Assembly: GCA_009809945.1 (NCBI GenBank)
Contig: WTPW01000439.1
Span: 130,074 to 194,073, forward strand
DNA length: 64,000 nt
Origin: Gigaspora margarita
Lineage: Eukaryota > Glomeromycota > Glomeromycetes > Diversisporales > Gigasporaceae
Reading direction: 5' to 3'
Part shown: piece by piece, positions 1 through 11,853 of the stretch
How the letters are laid out: each line of letters begins with the position of its first letter
Numbering within the stretch: the stretch's first letter is position 1
Made by a program: the position numbers and the translations under genes
The notes under the pieces: generated by a model
The model's database searches: none
What the model was told of the DNA's origin: nothing
Seen by the model: only the letters and a program-made list of their open reading frames with translations

Positions 1-18
1 CAGATATTATTAACTATT

Positions 19-2108
19 AGCTAGGTGCTGGCTATAGGTGGCTATAGCTGATCAAATACTTGATCAATTTCTTAATCAATTTTTTAATAAAACAAATAAA
101 CAAAAAACAAATAATTATATTTTAACTTATATGATATTCAGTTATACAATATTAGAGTACTTTTAATCAAAATAATTCATTTGGGCAGATTGAATACATT
201 TTACTAATTTGTGATGATCTGTGATTATCTATTAATTTAGCCAATTAAATTGCTTGTTTTAACATTTTGACTAATAATTTAATTTTCTATTTTGGGGATC
301 AATTAAAGCCAGTCACTATCATATTACTAATATCCAATCAAATTTCAAATTTTGATTATTGTAGTAAGACAAAAACAAAGAAAAAAGTAAAAAATACCAA
401 AAATACAAGAAATGAGTATTTAAACCTGTTTAAGAGCATTATAAAAAATATTGGAAAGATAATTTTACCTATAAAATATCTCTAATCCTAGCTTTTAACT
501 AACCCTTACCCTAATTTTAATTAAATAACTAGGAAAATAGGAACCATTTAAAGTCTGAAGTACAAATATAAAACCTATTTTTTTATATTATACCTGATCT
601 AGCCAATAACTATCAATTTTCTATTGTTTTAATTGTTTTTTATATTACACCTGATCTAGCCAATCAGGATTCAGAATTTGTTAACACATGGAAATCAGAT
701 GTACTATTGCTCTACCTGTGAGTGTCCTTCGGACAATAAAAAATATATACAGGTACCTGTCTTTAACAGTCCCCTATTTTGGTAATGGCACCTAGTTGCA
801 CTCTAATCTAAAAAGAAAAAAATGACAAACAAACAGGTTTTTTCTAGTTTGTCACAATTTACTATATCTTAAACTAAATTTTTTTTATATAAAAATGATT
901 GACATATACAGCAAATTGGCTATATATAAAATATTGAAAATCCATTTTCAAAACTATCTAATTCTAGTCAAATTTGTAAATTATTTGGCCTATTGGAGAT
1001 AATTTTAAAATTATAGGACTAGTAATACCAGTGGGTTAAAAGGCTATTTTATACCAAAAGTTTGCAAAAAAACATTTAATTAGTATGCAGAAGGCAGTTT
1101 CATAGGCAAAATTTTGTGTTTATGTTACACCTGATTTTGAAATCTAATTAACTAGTGAAATTGTTTAGACTGACTTAACTTAAAACTCATTTTCAAAAGG
1201 CAAACAATCTGTAAATGACCAGAATTAGATTTTTTGAAAATGTAGATTAGCCCATATGAAATTTTAAAAATTTTTCAAGATTCTAGCAAATATTCTTTGT
1301 AACTTTCTGATTAATCTAGTAAAAAATTTTTATTTTAATTCTAAACTTGCTTTTGTAGAATTCAAAAAGAATTAACGAAATTAGATGAATGAGTATTAAA
1401 AAATTTTTACTAAAATTTTAAAAAACATTTGTAATTTTACAAAAAATCGTAAAACATTTTTTTTTACCTTTAAATAAAGATTTCTCAACAGCTATTGATT
1501 CAAATTTGGTAAATTTTTTTTATTTTAATTTTTAAGTTTATATTGAAATTTGATGCATTTTGCAAACTGTGATTAATTATTATTATCAAAATTCTGTATT
1601 CTTGCAAATCAGTGACAAACAAATTGCTCAATTGTTAGATAAAGCATGCCTGTCTTTACTATCATACAATAGAAATACTTTAGCGATTAACCAATTTTGC
1701 CATGGCAGATTCTCAATTTTAATTAGCTAACTGCTATGTTCTACAAAATTTTGCCCACATTATATGATTGTTACATAATTTTTGGGCAGAATTAAGTTTT
1801 TAATTTTTTTATGAGAATAGGCCTCTAGTATACAGGCACATTTTTTGCTGTTGTGATATCATTAGTAATATTTTTTGTAATTACAGCCTAAATTTTTGAT
1901 CACTCTTATACAATCAAAATCAAGACTCTGTTGTGATGTAAAAGCTAGAATATTTCTTGCAATAATTCTGTAATTTGAGCACTTTATGCCAAATTAAGCA
2001 ATAATTATGTTTTATCTCCAGAAAGCAAAAAATTTGGCATCAGCTAACCAGTTAACTAAGCTGTTCTAGCTAACTATGTTGACTATAGCTATAGCTGAGC
2101 AGCTAGCT
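19..2108. mobile_element. Candidate inverted-end element, about 2.1 kb
   Basis: Both ends carry related inverted sequence. The left end (19-52) reads AGCTAG, TGCT, GCTATAG, and the right end (2081-2108), reverse-complemented, reads AGCTAGCTGCTCAGCTATAG. No clear target-site duplication is visible and no protein-coding stretch is recognisable inside. The interior is AT-rich and holds repeated 'TTACACCTGAT' motifs (near 588, 645 and 1122) that recur elsewhere in the window (24190, 29565). It is probably a non-autonomous DNA element or a composite of several. Confidence 0.35.
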
Positions 2109-2140
2109 GATTAAAGACTAACTAAACCCATCCCTATAAC

Positions 2141-3300
2141 AAAGCCAGTAAATTTACAATGTGCTATCTTAAATTTAAAGAATACTTTAAACAATAAACA
2201 CTAAAAAATGTTATCCTATATTGTTATGTTATTGCAGCATTACAGTATTTAACACATTACTGTATAATATTTAGATACAACAGGATTATAGTATTTCAAT
2301 ATAATAGCATTATGGCATTACATCATTACATCATTACAGCATTATGCATATGTCATAACCATTTAATTTACTAAATTAATTCTACTGCCAATACTATGCA
2401 CAGGTTATTACCATATTATTGCTACAGGTTAATATTCAAATCATGTGATATTTAGGAGTTTTAATATTTTAAAATTCTATATTAATATATCAGATTTTAA
2501 AATTGTAGTAATTATATAAATGCCTTAAATATACATTTTAATATAGATTAAAAATGATAATAAAAATAGTAATATATTTCTTGTTTATTGGATTTGGGTA
2601 AAGATTTTGAAATTGTTTAAAATCATGAAACGTCAGTGTAAAATATGGTGCTGCCTGATTAGTTATAGGCCTTAAAAGAATTATTGGCCTGATGATTTTG
2701 GAATTCAAGACTTAAAGATCAATTTCTTGTTATAATTAAATTTTGAAGGCATTGGAGTAAGTGATGAATTATTATAATCTAAAAAATAATAGCAATTAAA
2801 ATATATTATTAGTAATCAATTAATTATTATAACAGTCATACCTGATTGATCATTATTTCAATTTGTCCCTATATCTGTCAACTGCTCATAACCATTTTAT
2901 AATACATTTATCTGTATTATGAACTTGCAAAATTTGTAATAGTTCTGAAATATCTTCATCAGTTGATAATTTATTGGATGACATTGTTGTATTAAAAAAA
3001 AAAGTTGACTCAAAACACAGTTGCTTTTTTATTATTATACATCCATCATTCAAATTATCAATACTTTTATTAATCAAAAAGAATTTATTTGGGCAATAAT
3101 ATAGTTCCAATAGTATATACTTCATATCTGCTAGATAAACTAGTTGTCTGACATGATTTATTGGATACATGGGTATTTGACAGGATAATAGCAATGCATA
3201 TTGCATTTAGCCATGTGCTTTTGTTATTATCATACCAAATACCTATGTATCTGTCACATCATACCAGATAACAATAAATAATTAACCAATTTCTTTCAAA
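2141..3300. other. Intergenic DNA with GCATTAC-like repeats and one unrecognised ORF
   Basis: At 2231-2350 there are degenerate repeats of the words GCATTAC and CATTACAT, close to the internal repeats of the element at 7260-8088. An open frame on the minus strand (2886-3206, 106 codons, ATG start, ending IIKWL) matches no family I know. It could be an exon or chance. I see nothing else. Confidence 0.4.
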
Positions 3301-3318
3301 TTTAACTACTATCTAGTC

Positions 3319-3358
3319 TTCCGTTCCTGGTTTCGCATGACAATGTCACGCAGCTATC
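3319..3358 (+). repeat. Copy 1 of a dispersed 40-bp hairpin motif
   Basis: This is a diverged copy of a motif that begins TTCCGTTCCTGG and ends CAGCTA, with a small internal palindrome. Other copies lie at 6496-6535 and 33430-33469, and two face inward at 20051-20090 and 22098-22137, where they bound a foldback element. Confidence 0.7.
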
Positions 3359-3892
3359 TAGTGAAATGAAGTGTAGGGTTTACAGCCATCTTTGATGATG
3401 TGCATCCACAAAATCTCATATTTGGTTGGTCGGCGTGATTATAAATCTTTCCTTTTCTGTTTCAATGGGCATTTTTGGATTGCCTTGTGACCTGCGCATT
3501 TTCACAGGTTGAAATGCTAAAGGTGTATATTACATAGTTGTATACATAAAGTTAACGTAGATTTATTTATAATTATTATTGCTACTTTATTTCTATATAT
3601 GAAAAACATATGGGAATAGGTTTGCTATCCAAACAAGCTCTAGCGTTACATACTCGAAACTCAATACCTATGACAAAGTCTCTAGTCTGAAAAATTATCT
3701 AAACCTGCACCAATAATTCTCCAAACCTATTAGACGCATAAACTGCTGACTTTTTGGTCCCCAAATTTCCTAAACCCCAAGGCCTACCACACCCTGCCTA
3801 CTACATGAAACCGCAACATAGGCAAGATAACTAATATACGTATATTGCTAAAAAGAGATCGGGAAGTCATCTTGCAGTATTTATTTCAGTTA

Positions 3893-4130
3893 CTTGCACT
3901 GCCACTGCAGCCGCGGAGCCTAAATATTCACTAATAAGGTCCTTGCACTGCCACTGCAGCTGTGAAGCCTAGATATTCACTAACAAGATCCTTGTACTGC
4001 CGCGGAGCCTAACTTTTCACTAATAAGGTCATTGCATGGCCACTGCAGCCACAGAGCCTAACTATTCACTAATAAGGTCTTTGCACTGCCACTGCAGCCG
4101 TGGAGCCTAACTGGTCACTAATAAGGGTCG
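3893..4130. repeat. Tandem repeat, about 50-bp unit, five copies
   Basis: Units start at 3893, 3943, 3992, 4032 and 4081. Each contains TTGCACTGCCACTGCAG, then GAGCCTA, then TTCACTAATAAGGTC. The third unit lacks about 10 bp. The array is clearly richer in G+C than its surroundings. No reading frame runs through it, so it looks like a minisatellite. Confidence 0.85.
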
Positions 4131-4249
4131 CTGCTACTGATGGTCCTTTCACTGCCATTAGGCATTAAACCCAAAAAAAAATACTACAAATATCTACTGT
4201 AGTTATGACTGATACTACTAATACTTGCAGTCCACTTAAAATAGGAAAG

Positions 4250-4590
4250 GCGAGCGGGAGATAGAGCTAACCTTTACCAAGGTGAGCGATAGCAAAACCA
4301 AAGATAACTTCATTCCTTAAAATCTGCATGCCACAGCCACCCATTCATACACTTAGCCATACTTTAATATGTCCTATTTACTGATATTTATAGAAACATA
4401 ATTTTGCTAAAATAATCCGATATTACTACAAACAAAACTGCGCCCTTAAACAATAAGCCTCAGTCAAGCACTAAACTAACTATAAATGACAAAAATCTAC
4501 ATGATCCGCAATAAAATCAGCTGATCTCACAATAATGACGCTCCATTAATTTGTTGACGAGCTTAACAAATTATACCAGTACGTACCAGG
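4250..4590. repeat. Dispersed repeat shared with 35030-35380
   Basis: Two regions 31 kb apart share the same ordered words: GATAGAGCTA, AAGGTGAGCGATAG, AAAGATAAC, CCTTAAA, TTCATAC, then TTGTTGACG or TTGTTGACA, at similar spacing over roughly 300 bp. The second copy lies just upstream of the Gag-like minus-strand fragment. This copy could be a solo regulatory or terminal repeat of the same element family. Confidence 0.5.
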
Positions 4591-4897
4591 AAATATGGAG
4601 GGATGGTTCCATTCAACTTTTTGGTGCGCTATATTTTTCCTGTTTTAGAAGGTATTATGGTTATCTCTTGTTGCCGTTTATGGTATAGTTCAAGATTGTT
4701 AGAACATATTTGCTGTGTAATTTAATTTGTTCTGCATCATTTTACAATTTTGGTCGATTTCAAATTGACCTAAGAAATGACAAAATTAAAAAGATAAAAT
4801 TATATCACCAAAGTGATAAAAATTATACGGTCATTAATAATGTTACTTATATTGTAAATGCTCCTTTGCATAAATAAAAAGTGATAAAAATTTACAT

Positions 4898-4922
4898 AAT
4901 TATTATTATTATTATTATTATT
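4898..4922. repeat. (ATT)n microsatellite
   Basis: This is a short run of perfect ATT triplets in intergenic DNA. Confidence 0.9.
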
Positions 4923-5245
4923 AGAAAATACAATAAAGCAATCTTACATTCGTTCTGCATGCCGATTGGTCTTTTATTCTTAATTTGATTGGATAACTCA
5001 GGGCACGTGCATATTATGATATTCTAATATAATCTATACACCAAAAACAAATTCGTCCATTTAAACATTTTGCTTGGTCAGTGTGTTATTTTTACATACA
5101 ATTCATTATATTAATGTGTTAATAGTGACTACGTGCTAAGCTTATTTTTAATAGTGTGGGAAAACATTTATATTGATGTGTTAATAGTGACGATGGACTA
5201 AGGTTACGATTATTATTTTTAATAGGTTTTCTTCAGAAAACGTGA

Positions 5246-5940
5246 CCGTTGGAAAAATTTATTTTTACAACGGTTAATAATGACGAGTATTAAACTTACC
5301 AATTTTATCTATCTACATTACATTAATTTAATTTTGATTTATATACTTTAAAGTTTTTATTGGCTGCATCCAAAAACGTGATCAAAATGTGGAAAAATTT
5401 TCGTCAGCGCGCAAAGTTAATTGCTTTACATGGAATCTGAAAACTTCAGTAAGTCGGTCAGATTTTTTTTCTTTTTGTGTGGGAAAACTTATTTTTGCAA
5501 AGGTTAATAATAACGAGTGTTAAACTTACCAATTTATTTATCTACATTACATATAATTTAATTTTGGATTTGTATGCTTTAATGTTTTTATCGGCTGCAT
5601 CCAAAAACGTGATCAATTTGTGGAAAATTTTGGTCAGCCTGGGCCACGCAAAGTTAATTTTTCGTCTTAGTTTACATGGAATCTGAAAATTTTAGTAAGT
5701 CGGTCAGATTTTTTTTTCTTTTTGTGTGGGAAAACTTATCTTTGCAATGGTTAATAATGACGAGTGTTAAACTTACCAATTTTATCTATCTACATTACGT
5801 TAATTTAATTTTGGATTTGTATCCTTTAATGTTTTTATTGGTTGCATCGAAAAACGTGATCAAATTGTGGGAAAATTTTGGTTAGTACGCAAAGTTATTA
5901 TAATTGTTTTACATGGAATCTGAAAACTTCAGTATAGTCA
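5246..5940 (+). repeat. Tandem array of about 240-bp units, three copies
   Basis: Three head-to-tail units start near 5249, 5481 and 5728. Each holds GGTTAATAATGACGAGT, then TTAAACTTACCAATTT, then CATCCAAAAACGTGATCAA, then TACATGGAATCTGAAAA. A partial unit precedes them at 5100-5245. Overlapping open frames of 69 codons in copies 2 and 3 are by-products of the repeat and are not annotated as genes. Confidence 0.85.
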
Positions 5941-6495
5941 TCACGTTTTCATTAGAATAATTCATCGAAAGTTTATTTCACTGATAAAAAATTCTCATTA
6001 TCATTAGGGTCGAGCTTAGAGCTAGGGTTAAGGTTAGTGCAATTTTTAAAAAAAACTTGTTGGTGAACTACAGCTTTCTTTTCCTGAAGTTCTTTCTGTT
6101 TCATCCTAAAAGCCACCTAACACTTCGTTGTCTGGAAATTCATTCTGAAAATAGCGATCTAATTTCCGAAGAACTAGATGATTCATAAGACGAAACCGAA
6201 AGGATTTCAGAAAACGAGTTTGTCCCAGAATTTATGAGAACAGAAATCATCGGTAAATTAATCTTATCAGTAAATTACTTGCCAGTGAGATCATTTAATT
6301 ATTACAGCATATCCGTAGTTTAATTAATTATAGCAGCATAATTCAATAATTACAATAATTTATAGCATCGACCTTGCATACAGTACAGTGGCACTTATTC
6401 ATTAACTTTTTTCTGGTTTTTTTTTGGTGATACTGTATGTATTGGACAATAGTGTATATGCTTGTAAATTCAATTAAATCTTAATTTAACCTATT

Positions 6496-6535
6496 TTCCG
6501 TTCCTGGTTTTAGCGCAACTACGTTGCGCAGCTAC
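6496..6535 (+). repeat. Copy 2 of the dispersed 40-bp hairpin motif
   Basis: The motif starts TTCCGTTCCTGG and contains GCGCAAC-TAC-GTTGCGC, a 7-bp stem with a 3-nt loop, followed by AGCTAC. It is almost identical to the right end of the foldback at 22137. Confidence 0.8.
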
Positions 6536-6644
6536 CTTATTTTTTTTTTAATGTCCGTACTAACTTATACTACTGTACTGTACTACTTTACTATATACTC
6601 CATTAGACAACCTGTGTCATTAACATTTTAATTTTTGATTACAG

Positions 6645-8890
6645 ATACACATCATTATTTCACTGCTGAAAAATCAAGTTGGGATTTGCACGGTTTTATG
6701 ACCTTCATAAACTGTTTGTCCCATTAGAGAATCTCACTCGTTCAATAATAGAAAATGATACCTGTAATATTACGGTCTTCGTTCGCATATTAGAGGACGC
6801 AACTAGTGCCCCATCTTTGTCTATTAAAGTAATTATGTGACAACATTACGTGAATTAATAATGAGTTTACATTATTCATAACATTCTAAACTTTCATTAG
6901 ATTGTAACTACAGATAACTTTGAGCGTCATCAGGGATTTGATCTTGCAAATTTCGACAATCAACAATATCCGTCATCTGCAGTTTCACAATTTAAGGTTT
7001 TGAGAAGTGAAACATATAGGACTTTCAAAGCCATGGTTACTTTAAAATTTGGGTATTCGGCTGAACAAATAAGGTTTTGGGTTTTTTGGAATCGCCAAAA
7101 TAAAACCGTTAGGCCAGACAATCCAATAACGGACACTTTTCTCGACATGAATAAGTAATATTTAAAATGCATTGTTCTTTTATCAATTTGTAATAAATTT
7201 TGTATTAACTTTTTTGTAATGAATAGCAATAGGAGAAATTTACACAGTAATGGCTGGATTATAGTTGGTGGTAGAATTAATTTTACAAATTAATACGGTT
7301 ACAGCATTGCCGTATTTTTTGCCATAATTGCTGTGAGCCGTAAAGCCGTAATGCCGAAATGCCGAAATGCCGTAAAGCCGTAAAGCCGTAATGCCGTAAA
7401 GCCGTAAAGCCGTAATCCCATAATCCCGTAATGCCGTAATCCCGTAATGCAGAAATACTATCTGCTATTATACCGTTTGTTAAAATGCTGTACTGTATTG
7501 TGGTTTCCTTTAANTAATGTACTANTAAATTTTTTTTCGAAATTGATTCTGTCGACTTCATTGATTTAGAACATGTAATGACTATGAAAAAAGGGGCTTG
7601 TAGGTCTATTTTATTTTGATTAAATGTTGATTTATATTTTTGGCCAATTAGACCAGTATATAAGTCATGGTTTGAGAACGTCTTTAACGAGTTACATAGA
7701 TGATACATGCCTACATACATATTTACGTGTTTTAAAATTTATGTAAATGAAATAAATGCTTGTATGGCAAATAATAACATATTCATCAGTTTCCGGCTTG
7801 GAGTGACTGGGGTGTCACGCAGTTACTTTATATTATACTGTAGTTACGGTATCGCTACAATATTGTGTTATTGCAGCATTACTACATTATGGAATTGCGG
7901 CATTACGGCATTACGGCATTGCAGCATTATGGCATTACGGCATTATGGCATTATGCCATTATGACATTACGGCATTACGGCATTACGGTATATAATTTTT
8001 ACGGCAATTAGATGCTATGCCGTAATTAATTCTACCACTGGTAAAATGCCGTAATTGCCGTAATTCATTAATTCTACCACCAACTATAGGCTGGATGGCA
8101 AAATGAATTAAAAGTTTTTTTAGAAGTGGCAGATAAACCAATTGATGACAAAGTAGTATTTCGTATTTAAAATTTATTATACTTATTATTAGCCTTGTAA
8201 TTTTCGTTATTTTGATTATTGTTTATTTGATATGTAGACATGGTTCCCACATACAGAAGGGAATTCCCGTCATATAATGATTTTCATCAAATACTTTAAT
8301 TACGATACGCAATCTCTAGAGTATGTAATGTAAAATTGAGTATATTAATTCATCTTAGATGAGAATTAATCTTCGCATCTATGTAAACAGAGGACTTGGT
8401 CATTCATATGTTAAAGAGCTTGATAAAGTTTGTGATATCATTCCAATTCTTTGCGAGAAGAAGGAATTTCCACCACACACAACCTTGAGAATATACGAAG
8501 TAAGGTATAGTTTGCATATATATTTGTCATATTTGTTGATATAATGGTCTTTTCATTTGTTAAAAATAAAAATAGGAAGTAAAACCAAGTATGATTGAAA
8601 AAATGAAATCCAAATGGACTTTTCAACAAGCTGAGATACAAAATGGTGATATAATTTGCTTCCAAAAGGATTTAACAGATGAAATGTAAGTTATTTCTTG
8701 ACCTAATATTGTCTTGCTTTTTATTTATTTGAATTTTCTGCTTCTGTTTAGAAGTCACAAACTTAATGCTGCTGCATTTTATGAGTCACTATATATGCGT
8801 ATTGTCGTTCAATTTAAACAGAAATATAAAGATCAAGAACAAAAACCTGAATTCAAGTTAGTTTTAAATAAGAAATACACATATGATGAT
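6645..8890 (+). pseudogene. USP7/Ubp15/Ubp21-type deubiquitinase, truncated gene relic
   Basis: Proteins of this family pair an N-terminal MATH domain with a USP protease core and C-terminal ubiquitin-like domains, and they remove ubiquitin from substrates. Exon-like pieces on the plus strand encode the end of the MATH domain (6645-6828; RFYDLHKLF, IIENDTCNIT) and the ubiquitin-like/ICP0-binding region. The latter pieces are 6914-7154 (QGFDLANFD, AEQIRFWVFWNRQNKTVRP), 7227-8170 (VFLEVADKPIDDK, interrupted by the 7260-8088 element), 8238-8320, 8359-8499 (TTLRIYE), 8576-8685 (GDIICFQKDL) and 8752-8890 (LVLNKKYTYDDV). Most joins are clean GT-AG. The protease core with its Cys and His boxes is missing between 6828 and 6914. 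The MATH piece needs one more G in 'AGTTGGGATTTG' to stay in frame. The C-terminus stops short at 8890. I infer a degenerate partial copy, with a functional parent elsewhere. Confidence 0.85.
7260..8088. mobile_element. hAT-like non-autonomous element (829 bp, 8-bp TSD) inside a USP7 exon
   Basis: Perfect terminal inverted repeats of 21 bp (TATAGTTGGTGGTAGAATTA plus A, and its complement at 8068-8088) are flanked by the 8-bp duplication GGCTGGAT (7252-7259 and 8089-8096). Removing the insert rejoins the exon reading GWQNELKVFLEVADKP. The interior consists of heptamer- to octamer-like repeats: GCCGTAA on the left (7320-7450) and the opposite-strand GGCATTAC on the right (7870-7990). An internal echo of the TIR lies at 8024-8039. 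No transposase is present. The open frames at 7283-7720 (minus) and 7707-7964 (plus) are repeat artefacts. An 8-bp TSD points to the hAT superfamily. Confidence 0.9.
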
Positions 8891-9992
8891 GTACGTTGAA
8901 ATATTTTTTAAATTTTAAAATATAAGTGATAAAGTGATGAGTCAACTCCCACTATAAGCAACTTGGAAATGGAAATATTTTCACCACCAGCTGACAATAA
9001 TTTTTAGATTTTTTTTTTTGGTCAGAATTTACGGATCATAATGCCAGTTAGCTTTATGTAATTCTGGCTATGTCACCGACTTTTTACTGAATTGTCTTTT
9101 ATCATAGACAGGAATTGGCATTTTGTAAACTATTTTGTTCTTTTATAAATTTTTTTTTTTCAAATATTTTCTGAGGATTTTTTTTTTTTTTTGTTAGGAG
9201 TTATCTATATCGCACAGTGCGATATTCTTATTTATCATCCAACCAATCAAATTTCAGAATCAGGTGTCACATAAAATACAAAAAAAACTTAAATCAAAAT
9301 TTTACATAGAAAACAACCCTTCGTGTTTTAACAAAAAAAATTCCTTGCAAAATTTTGATATAAACCATATCGCTGATTTGATTTTTGGGCCTTTTTTCGA
9401 TAAACTACTACACGAAAATTTGCTCCTAAGTGATGTTAAAAACAACTAACAAAAGAACTTTTTTGATGTCTAGACAAGTTAAAAAACCAATAAAATCCAA
9501 TAAAGGAGCTATGCTAAGCTGTAGAAAGAAGTACTTTTACTGTTTGTTGAAATACTCAGGTGTTTTAGGAAGGGACGATGGGTTATGATGGGTTGGCAAC
9601 TTCAAGGATAAACTCGGAAGCAAAATTTTAAAAAACTGACCTTTTTAACATATACTAGGCTTATAATTAAATATATGAGCACCATAATTTTCTATGTATT
9701 TAATTATAAATACAAGGTTAGTTAAAAGACCGTTATGAAAATTCGCACTGTACTAAATTTTAAGCATGAAATTTCTTTGATAATCCTCGATCATGTTTGG
9801 TTGATTTTGGGTCTGAATCAAATCGGCCGATATGCTTTACCTCACTCTAACCCAAAACCGAGCTTATCCTAACCCTAATTAAAATGAAGTAAACTGTTTT
9901 ATTCTTTTATTATTGTTTTGATCTCACGTTACAACTGTGTGATATATAATTGTGTCACATGGTGCGATACATACATTTTTTCTTTTTGTTAA
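8891..9992. other. Intergenic DNA, no confident gene
   Basis: This is AT-rich sequence with T-runs. A 61-codon open frame at 9264-9449 (plus) is not recognised. Two related words, ATATCGCACAGTGCGATAT at about 9207 and GTGCGATAC at about 9962, may be diverged ends of an old element. A telomere-like CCCTAA stretch lies at 9868-9880. Confidence 0.4.
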
Positions 9993-9995
9993 TAA

Positions 9996-10248
9996 GGCCA
10001 TTTGAATTTATAATTTCGTTTAACGTTCCCTTAAGAAGCTTAAGCGTGGTGGGGGGAGGGGGGTCAAATTAAACAAACATATTAAAATTGCAAAAAATAA
10101 ACACATTATTATTGGCCGACTTATAAGCACGTGACTTATTGGAATCCTAAGACGAGATGAGCGTTCTGATTGGCCTGTTTAATTCTAGAGGGGAGCTCTT
10201 AGAGCTGGTGGGGGGAAAACATTAAACGAAAATGTAATTTGAACAGCC
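9996..10248. mobile_element. PIF/Harbinger-like MITE (253 bp, TAA target duplication)
   Basis: The left end reads GGCCATTTGAATTTATAAT then TTTCGTTTAACGTT. The right end, reverse-complemented, reads GGCTGTTCAAATTACATTTTC then GTTTAATGTT. A TAA trinucleotide abuts each side (9993-9995 and 10249-10251). G-runs (GGTGGGGGGA) sit just inside both ends. There is no coding content. A 3-bp TWA duplication with GGC-starting ends is typical of Tourist/Harbinger MITEs. Confidence 0.7.
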
Positions 10249-10251
10249 TAA

Positions 10252-11838
10252 ATAAAAAAAAAAATCAATACATACTAAGTTTATATATTAAAAAAATTTA
10301 TAATGATCTATTAATTTATTCAATAGACTTTTTTTATATGCAGTCTGCTCTATATATAGAACCTTTCTATGATGGATCTATACATTCAAGCTTTATAATA
10401 TAGTAGTTCAGTACAAATAATGCTGTGGGGTTTTGTAGTAATTTCCTATAAGGTGAATTTTGTGGCGTCAGAAACGGAGCAAACTGTGCCCAATAAAATC
10501 CAGAATATAAATTACATAATTATTATACTATAAAATTTTTTCTGCGAATTTTCTGATATAATCTATGAAGCTATAAATTGCTCAGAAATCACTGGACCAA
10601 GGATCATTTTGCCACACTAGTTCACCTTGTCCTATATCAACTATTTAAGTAAATGTAGTATAATCAAACTATTGAATTATTTATATTGCATGCATAAAAA
10701 GAAGAAAATCAGGCTGGAAATTGATATTATTAAGCATAAAATTTTCAGCATTTTACAATGAGGTTTGTGCTCTGACTAGTGATGTGCCATGTCCAAAATT
10801 TTTAGCATATAGTATGTACAGTACGTATAGTGCTTAAATAATGCTTTAGTAGTTATATTTTTACTTTATTTAATATTAGTCTATATTACAATTAATATAA
10901 TATTTAAATATATTTTAATAGGTATCCATAAGCTCTTTGTACTAAATTTAGTACAAATTAAAAAAATCATATTACAGCAATAAATGATAATTTTTATTTT
11001 AAACTTTGCTAAAATATTCTTTAATACCAATATTATTTCTATATAAAATTTTAGCAAAAGTTATTTAAAAAAATTTGGCATGAATTAGCTTTAAATGAAA
11101 ATTACAAATTGCAATACTTGCTATACTAAATTTAGTACTGCATTTAAAAAATATTTAAAAATATAAATTTATTATATAATAATAAAAATAATAAAAATTT
11201 ATATTGTTTTTAATTTATATTTGATTTTAAAATTATAAAAAAATTATTTAAAATAAATTAATAGATTTGATATAAGGTGATACAAATCCAAAAATAGTTA
11301 AATTTATCTATAAAATTTATAGTAAATTAATAGTAAACTAATAGTAAATTTATAGTAAATTTAATTTAAAAGGTTAAAAATAAATTAATATTAAAAAATT
11401 TTATTAAGCTAATATATATTAAATTTTTAGCCAGTTATAAAGCTACTTTTCAGATTATTGTAAAAATAAATTTATTAAATTCTACTAAAAATTTTATAAA
11501 ATATATTTATTTAGTTTTTATAATATATATTTTTATAATATACATATCATATATATGTTAAGTATAAAAATATTTGTATTTTAGTAAGTTTTTTGGTCAA
11601 ATTTAATGATTTTATTATCATTAGAATCAGAAAAACTAGCTTTACAAACTTTAATTAAAATTTAAAGCTATTATCTTAATAAACCATTTTTATAATTATA
11701 AATTAATTTGAACTTTAAAAATTAACTAAATTTTTTAATAAAAATTTTTAGCTTAAAAATTTAATTTTATTATAAATTATTATAAAATATTAAAAAATAT
11801 TCTATAAAAACATTAATTTTTATTAAATATTTTATATT
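10252..11838. other. AT-rich intergenic desert
   Basis: I see no gene. At 10795-10835 there is a fragment (TTAGCATATAGTATGTACAG) related to the left arm of the inverted element at 33024-33366. From about 10860 the sequence is almost only A and T up to the LINE. The word 'TTTAGTACAAATT', here and in reverse near 26140-26170, hints at another dispersed repeat. Confidence 0.5.
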
Positions 11839-11853
11839 AAAAATAGTTTTTAT

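Noticed and set aside
6147-6250. Possible upstream exon of the USP7 relic (acidic SENSDLISEELDDS...)
   Set aside because: It has an in-frame stop, no recognised homology and no clear acceptor. It remains possible that it is part of the same decayed gene.
7283-7964. Two overlapping ORFs (145 and 85 codons) with repeated ALRHYG / ALRHCS peptides
   Set aside because: They are translations of the GCCGTAA/GGCATTAC tandem words inside a transposable element. The same repeat is open in several frames on both strands.
9207-9970. Possible element with TATCGCAC-type inverted ends
   Set aside because: Only about 10 bp match at the ends and no target duplication can be read.
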